Source: Rhizobium sp. RU36D | Lineage (GTDB): Bacteria > Pseudomonadota > Alphaproteobacteria > Rhizobiales > Rhizobiaceae | DNA: 64,000 nt | Reading direction: 5' to 3' | NCBI RefSeq assembly: GCF_900176345.1 | Contig: NZ_FWXU01000026.1 | Coordinates: 1 to 64,000, forward strand | In this document: in pieces, positions 8,239 to 17,667 of the stretch | How the letters are laid out: the number at the start of each line of letters is the position of its first letter | How positions within the stretch are numbered: the stretch's first letter is position 1 | Program-made: the position numbers and the translations under genes | The notes under the pieces: model-generated | What the model saw: only the letters and a program-made list of their open reading frames with translations | Databases searched by the model: none | Told to the model about the DNA's origin: nothing

Positions 8239-8887
8239 CGTGTGACCATCATGGAACGCACATGAGGCAATCAGCTGACATCCCTTGACGGAATTGCTGT
8301 TCCTCGAAACGAGGGCCGTCCGGCACGCACTACCTGAGCCGGAGGCACTGACGGCGATCAACTGCAGTGAAAAGAGCTTTAGCCGCTCATGGTTACCGGA
8401 TCGTTAGCGGGAGGCTAAAAAATATTTTTTGCGACTTGAGCATTTTTTCCCGGCCGTGATTTTCTGCCCGCCATGGCGTTGCTGGAATAGGAAAAGTCTC
8501 GTTTCGGGCGTGACTTTTAGGCTCGCTGTGATCCTTCGTCTGTTAGGCATGCCGAGGCGCCAAACGATTTGGCATTTGCCTCCGGATTCGGGCGCGAAAC
8601 GTGCCATAGCAAGGGCTTATCGCCTTCACAGGTGCATGTGGGGCCGCGTCGGGCGGTTGATTTCTTCCGCGGAAACCGTAGGCTTGCCGCATGTTGGTAA
8701 GGATCATCGCATCTGCGACGGGGTTCCGCAGGCTAAAAACAAGGTCCAGCCAATCGAGGCAATGTGCGCCATAGAACCTCTGCGTCAGGCGCGCTGATGT
8801 CGACCAGCCTTTGGAGTGCCAGGGAACGCAGTGCCCGGCATCAACCGTATCGAGAAGCTGCAGATTAAGACTGGGAGGTCTTAGCTC
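8239..8887. other. Gene-free stretch before the betaine/histidine transporter
   Basis: About 650 bases. A plus-strand frame at 8429-8797 exists but has no ribosome binding site and an amino-acid composition unlike real genes here. An AT-rich run (TAAAAAATATTTTTTG, about 8416-8431) could mark a promoter or UP-like region for the transporter operon. I see no further structure. Confidence 0.4.
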
Positions 8888-9886
8888 ATGAAGAAGCTTA
8901 TCGCTTCCACCATCCTCGCCTCCGGCCTCTATGCAATGGCCGGCTCCGCACAGGCCGCAGATTGCGGTGACGTCTCCATCGCGGAAATGAACTGGGCATC
9001 GGCCGGCGTTGCGGCCTATGTCGATAAGATCATCCTGGAAAGCGGCTATGGCTGTAAGGTCACGGTCGTCACGGGCGATACCATGCCGACCTTTGCGTCC
9101 ATGAACGAAAAGGGCGAGCCTGACGTCGCGCCTGAAATGTGGGTCAACGCCGTTCGCACGCCGCTTGATACCGCAATTTCCGAAGGTCGCCTGATGCAGC
9201 TGGCTCCGCTCCTGAGCGACGGCGGCGTTGAAGGCTGGTGGATACCCAAGTTCCTGGCGGATGCGCATCCTGATATCAAGACGGTCCAGCAGGCGCTTGA
9301 GCATCCCGAGCTGTTCCCGGCTCCGGAAGACAAGTCCAAGGCCGCCGTACACAACTGCCCGTCGGGCTGGAACTGCCAGATCTCGACCGCCAACCTCTAT
9401 CGGGCACTGAAGGCCGACGACAAGGGCTTCACCCTGGTCGATACCGGCTCGGCTGCCGGCCTCGACGGATCGATCGCGAACGCCTTCGAAAAGAAGACCG
9501 GCTGGCTCGGCTACTACTGGGCACCGACCGCCATTCTCGGCAAGTACGAGATGGTGCGCCTTGGCTTTGGCGTGGAACACGACAAGGCCGATTGGGACAA
9601 GTGCACCGCCGTTCCGGACTGCCCGGATCCGAAGGTCAACTCCTATCCGGTCTCCGACGTCTACACCATCGTGACCAAGGGCTTCTCAGAGAAGGCCGGC
9701 GTTGCCATGGACTACTTCAAGACCCGCAAGTGGGACAACCAGACGGTCGGCAAGGTTCTCGCCTGGATGGACGCAAACCAGGGTTCCAACGAGGATGCAG
9801 CAGAGCACTTCCTCAAGGAATATGAGGCGATGTGGACCACCTGGGTCAGCCCCGACGTGGCTGCAAAGGTCAAGGCCGCGCTCTGA
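8888..9886 (+). CDS. Glycine betaine/histidine-type ABC transporter substrate-binding protein (HutX/ProX-like)
   Basis: Periplasmic binding protein of the OpuAC/ProX family, 332 residues, with a Sec signal peptide ending about AGSAQA/AD (residue 23). It is closest in character to Sinorhizobium HutX, the binding protein of a transporter for histidine, proline and betaines. The start has GGGAGG 10 bases upstream. It is the first gene of an SBP-permease-ATPase set, but 240 bases with two hairpins separate it from the permease, as is common where the binding protein is made in excess. Given nearby demethylation and urocanase-like genes, the ligand could be a quaternary ammonium or betaine-type amino acid. 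Confidence 0.88.
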   Translation: MKKLIASTILASGLYAMAGSAQAADCGDVSIAEMNWASAGVAAYVDKIILESGYGCKVTVVTGDTMPTFASMNEKGEPDVAPEMWVNAVRTPLDTAISEGRLMQLAPLLSDGGVEGWWIPKFLADAHPDIKTVQQALEHPELFPAPEDKSKAAVHNCPSGWNCQISTANLYRALKADDKGFTLVDTGSAAGLDGSIANAFEKKTGWLGYYWAPTAILGKYEMVRLGFGVEHDKADWDKCTAVPDCPDPKVNSYPVSDVYTIVTKGFSEKAGVAMDYFKTRKWDNQTVGKVLAWMDANQGSNEDAAEHFLKEYEAMWTTWVSPDVAAKVKAAL

Positions 9887-9900
9887 ACCCCCAATGCCAG

Positions 9901-9962
9901 GTGACGGACAGGCTTGCCTGTCCGTCACTCATTCTTGATTGTTTGCCCTCTTTTAGGGCAAA
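9901..9962 (+). promoter_or_regulatory. Two tandem hairpins between binding-protein and permease genes
   Basis: First hairpin: perfect 13-bp stem GTGACGGACAGGC (9901-9913) with GCCTGTCCGTCAC (9916-9928). Second: TTTGCCCT (9942-9949) with AGGGCAAA (9955-9962). Neither is followed by a strong T run. They probably protect the upstream message or attenuate read-through, giving more binding protein than permease. Confidence 0.65.
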
Positions 9963-10127
9963 TGCAGCAAGTACGGCCTGCAACGTCGCAGACAGAAAAG
10001 CTGCCTTCGGCACCTTCCCTAGGATAGCCTGGCGGGCGGCACGCGTGGCGTGGCAAAGATCCGCTTCGGCATCCGTGGCCCAAGTGGTCCGGCCCGCTGA
10101 AAAAAGTGGCGAGAAAAGGGGAACGTA

Positions 10128-11039
10128 ATGGCCACCACCTGCAGCTATCTGCCCGATATCCTATGCGAATTTCCGGAGATAGACGAAGACCTGATGCGCG
10201 TCGTCAAGCGCACGATCGATAACGAATTCAAGGCTTTTGTCCGCGCGTCGGGCGACATCATCGACATTGTCAAGCAGCCACTTCAGCTGTTCCTGAACGC
10301 ACTCGAAAACTTCTTCGTCGAAACGCCCTGGATCATCATTCTGCTGCTGATGGTCGCAGTGATCTGGTTCGTGAGCCGCAACATCAAGATCACCCTCGGT
10401 GCGGCCATTTCCATGGTTCTGATTGGTGCTGTCGGCCTCTGGGAAGACACGATGGTCACCCTCTCGATGGTCACGGTCTGTACCCTCATCTCCATCCTGC
10501 TCGGCATACCCGTCGGCATCCTCATGGCGCGCTCCGACCGGGTCCAGGGCGTGGTCAATCCGATACTCGACGTGATGCAGACCATGCCTAGCTTCGTCTA
10601 CCTGATCCCCGTCGTCATGATCTTCGGCATCGGCAAGGTTCCGGGCCTGATCGCAGTCGTCATCTATGCCGTGCCGCCGATGATCCGCCTGACCAATCTC
10701 GGTATCCGGCTCGTTGACCGCGAAGTGCTGGAGGCCGCCGACGCCTTCGGTTCCTCCAATCGACAGAAACTGTTCAACGTGCAGATACCCTTGGCGCTTC
10801 CGACCATCATGGCCGGCATCAACCAGACCATCATGATGTCGCTTGCCATGGTCGTCGTGGCCTCGATGATCGGCGTCGGCGGTCTCGGCAAGAACGTGCT
10901 GCAGGCGATTGCCAACCAGTTCTTCACCGTCGGTTTCCTCAACGGCTTCGCCCTTGTTGCCATCGCCATCATCTTCGACCGCGCCAGCCAGGCCTATGGT
11001 CGGCGTCTGCAGAAGCACACGGAGGTCATCCATGGCTAG
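10128..11039 (+). CDS. Betaine/histidine ABC transporter permease (HutW/ProW-like)
   Basis: The 303-residue inner-membrane protein has a long N-terminal soluble part (about 1-65), then several hydrophobic segments starting at TPWIIILLLMVAVIWFVS, and the permease EAA loop EAADAFGSSNRQKLFNVQIP that contacts the ATPase. It belongs to the ProW/OpuAB/HutW group. It overlaps the ATPase gene by 8 bases (ATGGCTAG), so the two are translationally coupled. Confidence 0.9.
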   Translation: MATTCSYLPDILCEFPEIDEDLMRVVKRTIDNEFKAFVRASGDIIDIVKQPLQLFLNALENFFVETPWIIILLLMVAVIWFVSRNIKITLGAAISMVLIGAVGLWEDTMVTLSMVTVCTLISILLGIPVGILMARSDRVQGVVNPILDVMQTMPSFVYLIPVVMIFGIGKVPGLIAVVIYAVPPMIRLTNLGIRLVDREVLEAADAFGSSNRQKLFNVQIPLALPTIMAGINQTIMMSLAMVVVASMIGVGGLGKNVLQAIANQFFTVGFLNGFALVAIAIIFDRASQAYGRRLQKHTEVIHG

Positions 11040-12084
11040 TCATGGCATCGAAATTCGCAATCTCTACAAGATTTTCGGACCTGATGGCGGCGCCTTCGTC
11101 GATCTTGTCAAGCAGGGCATGAGCAAGGCCGAGCTCAACGAGAAGCACGGCCATGTGCTCGGGTTGAAGGACATCAACATCTCCATGCCGGCGGGTGGCA
11201 TTACCGTCGTGATGGGCCTGTCCGGCTCCGGCAAATCGACCTTGATCCGGCACATCAACCGGCTGATCGAACCGACCTCGGGCGAAGTGCTCTATGACGG
11301 GGCTGACATCTGCAAGATGGACCAGGCGCAGCTACGCGAATTCCGGCGCCACAAGACGGCCATGGTGTTCCAGAAATTCGCCCTGCTGCCCCATCGAACC
11401 GTCATGGAAAACACCGTCTACGGGCTTGATATCCAGGGCATCGACCGGGCCGAAAGCACTAGGAAGGGCCAGTACTGGATCGAGCGTGTCGGCCTTGCCG
11501 GCTTCGAAAATCACTATCCCAACCAGCTTTCGGGTGGCATGCAGCAGCGCGTTGGCCTGGCGCGGGCACTGACCAACGACGCCGACATCCTGTTGATGGA
11601 CGAGGCCTATTCAGCGCTCGATCCGCTGATCCGCGTCGACATGCAGACCGTTCTGCTCGACCTGCAGCAGGAGTTAAAGAAGACAGTCGTCTTCATCACC
11701 CACGATCTCGACGAGGCGCTGAGGCTTGGCGACAAGATCGCAATCCTGCGCGATGGCAAGGTGGTCCAGCAGGGGTCGGGCCAGGATATCGTGCTGCGTC
11801 CGGCGGACGACTACATCACAGCCTTCGTCAAGGAGGTCAATCGCGGCCGCGTCATCCAGCTGCGCACCATCATGCGGCCGCTGGACGGTCAGCCGGAGGC
11901 GCTCACCCTTCCGGCGGACACCGTGCTGGAGGCCGCGGCCAAGGTCATGACGACATCGGGTCACTCGACAGCAACCGTCGTTGATCCGAAGGGGCATCCC
12001 GTTGGCCTGATAGACCTGCAAGGCATCATTTCAGCGATGGTGACGCCCACAAGCCATGCGGACAGGCCGATCGCCGCGGAATAG
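11032..12084 (+). CDS. Betaine/histidine ABC transporter ATPase (HutV/ProV-like)
   Basis: I choose the ATG at 11032 inside the end of the permease gene, giving 350 residues (MASHGIEIRNLYKIFG). All ABC motifs are intact: Walker A GLSGSGKST, Q-loop MVFQKFALLPH, signature LSGGMQQRVGLARAL, Walker B ILLMDEAYSALDP and the switch His in FITHDLDEA. The C-terminus (about residues 270-350) contains a short CBS-like segment (VLEAAAKVMTTSGHSTATVV), as in ProV/OpuAA where it can sense ionic strength. Confidence 0.92.
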   Translation: MASHGIEIRNLYKIFGPDGGAFVDLVKQGMSKAELNEKHGHVLGLKDINISMPAGGITVVMGLSGSGKSTLIRHINRLIEPTSGEVLYDGADICKMDQAQLREFRRHKTAMVFQKFALLPHRTVMENTVYGLDIQGIDRAESTRKGQYWIERVGLAGFENHYPNQLSGGMQQRVGLARALTNDADILLMDEAYSALDPLIRVDMQTVLLDLQQELKKTVVFITHDLDEALRLGDKIAILRDGKVVQQGSGQDIVLRPADDYITAFVKEVNRGRVIQLRTIMRPLDGQPEALTLPADTVLEAAAKVMTTSGHSTATVVDPKGHPVGLIDLQGIISAMVTPTSHADRPIAAE

Positions 12085-12127
12085 CGCTTAAGGCTAACCG
12101 GAGCGGTTGATGTCGCTCCGGAACCTC

Positions 12128-12156
12128 GCCCTGCCGCATTCGCAATGCTGCAGGGC
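12128..12156 (+). terminator. Hairpin after the transporter operon
   Basis: GCCCTGC-c-GCATT / AATGC-t-GCAGGGC with a 3-base loop, 43 bases after the ATPase stop. The stem is strong but lacks a T run, so it is a likely transcript end or processing hairpin rather than a textbook terminator. Confidence 0.5.
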
Positions 12157-12177
12157 GCATTTCAGCGTTGATGCGAC

Positions 12178-12193
12178 ATAAAGAATTCTTTAT
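12178..12193. promoter_or_regulatory. Perfect 16-bp palindrome upstream of the BHMT gene
   Basis: ATAAAGAATTCTTTAT reads the same on both strands and lies 32 bases before the start of the homocysteine methyltransferase gene. Size, symmetry and position are typical of a dimeric repressor site. ArsR-family regulators of the SAM/SAH cycle use AT-rich palindromes of this sort, but the regulator here is not known. Confidence 0.55.
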
Positions 12194-12225
12194 ATGATTG
12201 ACGCTTTCCAACCGAGGATACCGTC

Positions 12226-13242
12226 ATGACAGCAAGCACCAATCCCCTGTCCGATCTGCTGGCCGAGAAGGGCGTGCTGCTGGCCGATGGGGCAACCGGC
12301 ACCAATCTGTTCGCCGTGGGTCTGGAAGCGGGTGACGCGCCGGAACTGTGGAACGAGACACAGCCGGAGAAGATCACCAAGCTGCACCAGGATTTTGTCG
12401 ATGCCGGCGCCGATATCATTCTCACCAATTCCTTCGGCGGCACCAGCCACCGGCTGAAGCTGCATCACGCCCAGGACCGCGTGTTTGAACTGAACAAGAA
12501 GGCCGCCGAAATCGCCCGCGCCGTTGCCGAGAAGGCACCGCGCAAGGTCATCGTTGCCGGCTCGGTTGGCCCGACGGGGGAACTGTTCGAGCCGATGGGC
12601 TCGCTGACCCATGATGCGGCCGTGGCTGCCTTCGTCGCGCAGATGGAAGGCCTGAAGGCTGGCGGCGCCGACGTCGCCTGGATCGAGACCATGTCATCGG
12701 CGGAAGAGATCCGCGCTGCGGCGGAAGCGGCCGTCAAGGTCGGCCTGCCCTATACCTATACCGGCTCGTTCGACACCGCGGGCAAGACCATGATGGGCCT
12801 CCCGCCCAAGGAGATTCACGGCGTTGCCGGCGATATCGGCGATGGTCCGGTCGCCGTCGGCGCCAATTGCGGCGTCGGTGCCTCCGACATCCTGTCGAGC
12901 CTGCTCGACATGACCGAGGCCGATCCCAACGCCACCGTGATCGTCAAGGGCAATTGCGGTATTCCGGAATATCGCGGCGCGGAGATCTACTATTCCGGCA
13001 CGCCGCCGCTGATGGCGGATTATGCCCGCCTCGCCCGCGACGCTGGCGCCCGCATCATTGGCGGCTGCTGCGGCACCTCCTGCAACCATCTCGCTGCCAT
13101 GCGCCAGGCTCTCGACAGCTATACGCCGGGCCCTCGCCCGACCATCGAAACGATTGTTGAACGTATTGGACCGATGCGCAACAAGACGGCATCGGAAGGC
13201 CCGGCTGAAGGCTCCCGCGAACGCCGGGGCCGTCGTCGCTGA
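12226..13242 (+). CDS. Betaine-homocysteine S-methyltransferase-type protein
   Basis: A 338-residue protein of the homocysteine S-methyltransferase family (Pfam S-methyl_trans), with ADGATGTNLFAVGLEAGDAP near the N-terminus and the zinc-binding cysteines in GANCGVG (about 207-213) and GGCCGTS (about 282-288). The family moves a methyl group from glycine betaine or a similar donor to homocysteine, making methionine. Sinorhizobium Bmt is the closest characterised relative I know. It follows a betaine-type transporter, and a palindromic operator candidate lies 32 bases upstream. The C-terminal tail (SRERRGRRR) is basic. Confidence 0.87.
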   Translation: MTASTNPLSDLLAEKGVLLADGATGTNLFAVGLEAGDAPELWNETQPEKITKLHQDFVDAGADIILTNSFGGTSHRLKLHHAQDRVFELNKKAAEIARAVAEKAPRKVIVAGSVGPTGELFEPMGSLTHDAAVAAFVAQMEGLKAGGADVAWIETMSSAEEIRAAAEAAVKVGLPYTYTGSFDTAGKTMMGLPPKEIHGVAGDIGDGPVAVGANCGVGASDILSSLLDMTEADPNATVIVKGNCGIPEYRGAEIYYSGTPPLMADYARLARDAGARIIGGCCGTSCNHLAAMRQALDSYTPGPRPTIETIVERIGPMRNKTASEGPAEGSRERRGRRR

Positions 13243-13263
13243 CAGGCGCATAAATCCAGGCAT

Positions 13264-13298
13264 AAAAAAACCGGCCGTCACGCGCGGCCGGTTTTTTG
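13264..13298. terminator. Bidirectional terminator between convergent genes
   Basis: Stem AAAAAACCGGCCG / CGGCCGGTTTTTT with an 8-base loop. The A and T flanks make it work on both strands, ending the BHMT gene on plus and the glycosyltransferase gene on minus. Confidence 0.85.
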
Positions 13299-13315
13299 TT
13301 GGTCAGAAGATAGCC

Positions 13316-14338
13316 TCACATGCCTTGGAACGCATGTTTGACGAAAGCGACATAGCGGTCTTTCAGGCCCGGCTGGATCCGGTCAACCATCATCAGCGCG
13401 ATCTGGAATTGGGTGAAGCTATCGCGCTCCTCCAGCACCATGCTGGCGAGATGCCGCATCGCGCCGTCGTAGTTTTCTGGGTTTTCCGCGATCTGCTGCA
13501 CGAAGCTGCCAAGGAAGATATTGACGATATCCTTGCTCAACCGCTGCCGCTCGTCCTGGGATAGCGGCGTGCCGCCCCGCGTCGCGAAAATGAAGATATC
13601 GAGGAACTGCAGCAGCTTCTCATAGGTTTCCGGATGGGGCGGCAGGCCTACGCTCGTATAGGCCGCCTCAGTCAACGCGCTGATCTTCTCCGCACTGTCC
13701 CATTTCGCCATGTTGTAGCGATAGACGGTGCTGGGATCGTGGGCGAATTTGCCATAGGCCGCAAGTGCCAGCAGAATGGCCCAATCGCCGTAATTGCCCT
13801 TGGTCGGATGAGCCTCTGCATAAAGCTTCAACACAGATGCAAATACGTCGCGCCGGTAGATGGAGTGGAAGGACCCATTGTCGCCATGGGCCTGCTCTAG
13901 ATAGCCAATCATCCGCCCTCCGGCCTCGTCGGCCGTGATCTCGAAGGCCTTGTGCCGCTCCATGCCCAGCGCTTCGGAGAAACTGATCGTCACGGGCGTG
14001 ACGCCGACATAATCGAAGGGCAGGTCCGAGAGGTCGAAGGCAGGCTGTGCCGGATCGATTAGGATCTGGTCGTCATCGCCCATCGGCATCACGAGAAGTG
14101 TCGGCGCTGCAGCGATTGCTGCTTCAATATTCAGGCGCGCATCGTCGTTATCCTGGGCAAGATAGATCAGCGGCGCACCAATGCTTTCGAGCCAGGCACG
14201 CTTCTCGGGATCACCCGAATTGTCCGAGACCACCAGGAGCGCGTCTCTCGCCCGGCAATAGGCCAGCGCGCTTTCGATGGCGAGGCGCGAACCGGCAAGG
14301 TTGCGATGGCTGGGCATACAGATGGTCAATTCGGGCAT
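13316..14338 (-). CDS. Glycosyltransferase-type protein
   Basis: I choose the ATG at 14338 (MPELTICMPSHRN), 7 bases after CGGAG; the upstream frame to 14551 looks non-coding. The 340-residue protein starts like a GT-A/family 2 glycosyltransferase and has a DDD metal motif (VMPMGDDDQILI). A region around HGDNGSFHSIYRRDVF resembles the acceptor site of such enzymes. The donor and acceptor cannot be read from sequence. It is divergent from an OGT-like TPR glycosyltransferase. Confidence 0.65.
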   Translation of the reverse strand: MPELTICMPSHRNLAGSRLAIESALAYCRARDALLVVSDNSGDPEKRAWLESIGAPLIYLAQDNDDARLNIEAAIAAAPTLLVMPMGDDDQILIDPAQPAFDLSDLPFDYVGVTPVTISFSEALGMERHKAFEITADEAGGRMIGYLEQAHGDNGSFHSIYRRDVFASVLKLYAEAHPTKGNYGDWAILLALAAYGKFAHDPSTVYRYNMAKWDSAEKISALTEAAYTSVGLPPHPETYEKLLQFLDIFIFATRGGTPLSQDERQRLSKDIVNIFLGSFVQQIAENPENYDGAMRHLASMVLEERDSFTQFQIALMMVDRIQPGLKDRYVAFVKHAFQGM

Positions 14339-14575
14339 CATCCGGCTCCGTTTGTTGGCGATGGAACCCTGGCTCGGAAATGCGCGGCACCGCCTATGCG
14401 AATCGATAGAATATGATGCCAGACTTTCCATTCGCATCCATGAAGTCAACTGGATAGCCCGCATGACAGCCGCTGGCATGAAGGACCCGAAAGTTTTGCA
14501 AAAGCCTCGCGGTTTATCCCTCCGGCAAACCCAGAGCCCAACCGCCGCCACCCCTAGAGATTGCCGGAAGAGCCC

Positions 14576-16288
14576 ATGCTGAAAAACGCCATCGCCGCCT
14601 ATCAGAAGGGTGACTATCGCCAGTGCCTGAAACTGCTGGCGCCGACGCTTGCCGGAGCCAAGGTGGATCCGAAGCTGCTGCTAATGGCCGCCCAGAGCAA
14701 TGTCAAGCTCAACAACATGGAAAAGGCCGCCGAACTGTATGCCCGCGCGGCAGCGGTCGATCCGAAGAGCCGGCGCATGCTGACCCTGCTCGCTGCCCGT
14801 ACCTATCAGCGCGCCGGCCGCCAGGCCCAGGCCTTGCGGCTCGCCCGTGAAGCCGTTCGAGACGGTGCTTTCGATATCGAGGCGGAGAACACCTATAGGC
14901 AGTTGCTTCGCTCCCAACTGTGCCTTGGCGAACTCGAAGCGCAGGACGCCCATCTGCTGGCCCTGATGAAGGCAGGCGAAGCTTCCGCCTTCGCTGTCGA
15001 CGATCCCCATGACCACATCATGTGGTGCGACGACGAGGCGCTGAATGCCCGCATCAACAGGATGCATGGCGGCACCGCCTTTACGCCCCAGTCCCAGGCC
15101 AACCGACGCGCCTTGCCCCACACCTTTGGTGACCGGATTCGTGTCGGCTACCTCTCCAACGATCTTTCCGACCAGCATGCCACCATGCGGCTGTTCCAGG
15201 GCGTGTTGCTGCATCACGACCCCAAGAAATTCGACGTCACCCTGTTCTGCTATACCAGTGATGCGGTGATCGCGACCGATCAGGGACTGCGACCCCGCTA
15301 CGGCCGCATCACCCGGATCGGCGATCTCGACGACGCCAAGGCGCGCGAGGTCATTCGCGCGGCGGGGATCGATATTCTTGTCGATCTGAAAGGCCACACC
15401 AAGGACGCGCGCGTGAGCCTCGTCAACAGCGGCCTGGCGCCGATCCAGGTCGCCTATCTCGGTTTTCCCGGCTGCGGCACAGGTATCGACTGCGATTATG
15501 TCATCGGTGATTCCATCGTCACGCCGGAAGCCTCCCAGCCCTTCTATCACGAGCGGTTCTGCCGGATGCCGGAATGCTACCAGGCCAATGACAGCGATAA
15601 CAGGGTGCTGCCGCCGCCGGCCCGTCGCGCAGACCTTGGATTGCCTGGGGATGCCGTTGTCATCGCCTCGTTCAATGCCACCAAGAAGATCACCCCGCTT
15701 ACCGCCAAGCTCTGGGCCGAGGTGCTGCGAGCCGTTCCAAATGCTGTTCTCTGGATGATGTGCGACGATCTCGATGCGCGATCCAATTTCACCGCCTACA
15801 TGGGCGACCACGGTGTGTCCCCCGAACAGATCATCTTCACCAGCAGGGCCGGATATCCGGAGCATGTCGCACGCCTGCAGGCGGCGGACTTCGCGGTGGA
15901 CAGTTTCCCGACCAACGGCCACACAACCACATCGGATAAACTCTGGGCCGGCCTTCCCGTGGTCACGCGCCGCGGACGCAATTTCACCTCGCGCGTATCG
16001 GAAAGCCTGCTGACGGCGCTCGGTGTCCCAGAGCTCGTGGCGGAGGATGATCGCGGCTTCGTCGAGCTCAGCATCGCCCTGGCGCGCGATCCCGTGCGCT
16101 TGGCCGAGATCAAGGCGCGGATCGCCGACAATCGCTTTCGCTCGCCCCTGTTCGATACCGAGCGCTTTACCCGGCACTTGGAGCAGGCCTACGAGATCAT
16201 GGTGGATCGCAGGATCAAGGGGCTTCCGCCTGCTGCCTTCGACGTGCCGCGCTTGCCGCTGCGCGCGGTTCCGTTTCGTCAGGCTTGA
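14576..16288 (+). CDS. TPR-containing glycosyltransferase of the OGT/SPINDLY type
   Basis: Starting at ATG 14576 the protein has 570 residues: an N-terminal TPR-like helical region (about 1-115), then a GT41-type two-domain catalytic region with RVGYLSNDLSDQHATMRL, LVDLKGHTKDARVSLVNSGL, VAYLGFPGCGTGIDCDYVIG and DSFPTNGHTTTSDKLWAGLP. These are the blocks of bacterial O-GlcNAc-transferase-like proteins, which transfer a sugar to protein or cell-surface acceptors. The target is unknown. A small conserved-looking gene follows 54 bases after its stop. Confidence 0.82.
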   Translation: MLKNAIAAYQKGDYRQCLKLLAPTLAGAKVDPKLLLMAAQSNVKLNNMEKAAELYARAAAVDPKSRRMLTLLAARTYQRAGRQAQALRLAREAVRDGAFDIEAENTYRQLLRSQLCLGELEAQDAHLLALMKAGEASAFAVDDPHDHIMWCDDEALNARINRMHGGTAFTPQSQANRRALPHTFGDRIRVGYLSNDLSDQHATMRLFQGVLLHHDPKKFDVTLFCYTSDAVIATDQGLRPRYGRITRIGDLDDAKAREVIRAAGIDILVDLKGHTKDARVSLVNSGLAPIQVAYLGFPGCGTGIDCDYVIGDSIVTPEASQPFYHERFCRMPECYQANDSDNRVLPPPARRADLGLPGDAVVIASFNATKKITPLTAKLWAEVLRAVPNAVLWMMCDDLDARSNFTAYMGDHGVSPEQIIFTSRAGYPEHVARLQAADFAVDSFPTNGHTTTSDKLWAGLPVVTRRGRNFTSRVSESLLTALGVPELVAEDDRGFVELSIALARDPVRLAEIKARIADNRFRSPLFDTERFTRHLEQAYEIMVDRRIKGLPPAAFDVPRLPLRAVPFRQA

Positions 16289-16342
16289 TGCCGTGGACGC
16301 TTTGCCCTATCCCGACACTATATTAGATTCGTGAGAGATAGA

Positions 16343-16696
16343 ATGACGCCTGCCCAGACCACGTTTCCAGACCGCGACAGCGTTGCAGACAAGCTCGGCA
16401 GCTTTGCCGAGAGCGATCAGTCCTTCCTGAAGCTGCTGTTTGAAAACCCGGCCCAGGACGATGCGCTGCTGGAGGGGCTCTTCGCCTATCTGGAGCGCGC
16501 CGCCGAAGCCCGCTTCCTCAATTCTCTGAAGCTTGGCAAGACGGGCGAGTGGATCGGCAACAACGCCCCTGCCCGCCTGCAGATCCGCCTGGCGGAAGTC
16601 GCCCGCTCCAGCCAGCACGCCGCCTTCATCGCCTTCAAGGACGGCCTAACCCGCTCCGGCGGCATGGAGCGCGCCTATCCCAAGGCAAAGATCTGA
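16343..16696 (+). CDS. Small hypothetical protein
   Basis: The ATG at 16343 follows GTGAGAGATAGA; a GTG four codons upstream is possible. The 117-residue product is soluble, without a signal peptide or known motif. It is probably the second gene of the TPR glycosyltransferase transcript. Codon use matches real genes here. Confidence 0.6.
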   Translation: MTPAQTTFPDRDSVADKLGSFAESDQSFLKLLFENPAQDDALLEGLFAYLERAAEARFLNSLKLGKTGEWIGNNAPARLQIRLAEVARSSQHAAFIAFKDGLTRSGGMERAYPKAKI

Positions 16697-16703
16697 GACT
16701 TGC

Positions 16704-17549
16704 TCATCTGATGAGATCGCTGACGGCGATGATCGGCCCCATCGGAAAAAGCCGGTCATTGCGGCCCATCTCTGGCGCGTAAAGGCTTGATATCGTACCG
16801 TCGAGATAGAGCGCATCCGCGCAGCCCAGCCGGTCGCGGAAGAATGTCGCGAAGTCGTGAAAGCGCACAGTGCCCTCGGAGATCACGAAGTGCACCTTGC
16901 CCTCGGCATCCACGCCGACGCCGTTGCGCCGCTTGAAACTGTCGCTGTCGGCCAGGAATTTCGGATGCAGCTTGCCTGACATGACCAGCATCGGTCCGGA
17001 CTGGGTGGCAAAGTCGGGAGTGATCTGCGACGCCTGATAGCGAGCCGTCTCCATCACCCCCGCCGTCTTCCCCTTGATGTAGAAAACACCGTTGGGCTTG
17101 AGGTGGAAATTGCCGTAGCCTGAGCGCGTGCTGATCGCCTTGCGCTCGATGCCGTATTCAACGAACAGTCCGACGGGCGACAGATCGTCATGATACATCC
17201 CGCCATTCGTCGCAAACCGCAGGGTCCGCCGCTCCTTCCAGAGCTGCGCGGCGAGGCTCGAAAATCCGCCATAGGCTTGGCCGTCAGGGCCGAAATCGTA
17301 AACGCGAATCGTATCCGCTGAGGGGTCGAACGAACACACCGTGTAGCGTGTCCCGGCCTCCTCCATGATTCGGCAGGCACCCGTGCCGGCATCGGCTGCA
17401 ACGGCTGATTCTCCTGCAATCGCGGCAAAAACTACGCCAACGATCCCTCCGGCCGCCGACAACACTGCCTTGAGCGCGTGCGATTGCCTTATTTCGCGCC
17501 AGCCATTTTGAGGTCGGCGCGGCAAGCCCCGGAAATTAACGAATTTCAT
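16704..17549 (-). CDS. DUF2233 / phosphodiester glycosidase family protein, exported
   Basis: The 281-residue protein has a long N-terminal region with a hydrophobic core (VLSAAGGIVGVVFAAIAGES, about 29-48), a likely Sec signal. It then has the NAGPA-like domain: FATNGGMYHDDLSPVGLFV, GNFHLKPNGVFYI and GVGVDAEGKVHFVISEG, ending with YLDGTISSLY. Members of this family (PF09992) cleave phosphodiester-linked sugars, or are uncharacterised cell-envelope proteins. It is divergent from the ParA-like gene. Confidence 0.8.
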   Translation of the reverse strand: MKFVNFRGLPRRPQNGWREIRQSHALKAVLSAAGGIVGVVFAAIAGESAVAADAGTGACRIMEEAGTRYTVCSFDPSADTIRVYDFGPDGQAYGGFSSLAAQLWKERRTLRFATNGGMYHDDLSPVGLFVEYGIERKAISTRSGYGNFHLKPNGVFYIKGKTAGVMETARYQASQITPDFATQSGPMLVMSGKLHPKFLADSDSFKRRNGVGVDAEGKVHFVISEGTVRFHDFATFFRDRLGCADALYLDGTISSLYAPEMGRNDRLFPMGPIIAVSDLIR

Positions 17550-17667
17550 CTGCCGTTTACCGATCCTTAACCATAAGTGCCAAAATTATTCTCCAGCAGC
17601 ATGCAACGAGCGCTGCGTTACCGGAGCGATGACTTGGCTCGACCCGATTTATTTAAGGGGAACCGAT

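Noticed and set aside
8429..8797. 122-codon plus-strand frame before the transporter operon
   Set aside because: No ribosome site, no family, composition unlike real genes.
14681..16177. 498-codon minus-strand frame opposite the TPR glycosyltransferase
   Set aside because: Mirror frame; the plus-strand protein has clear family motifs.
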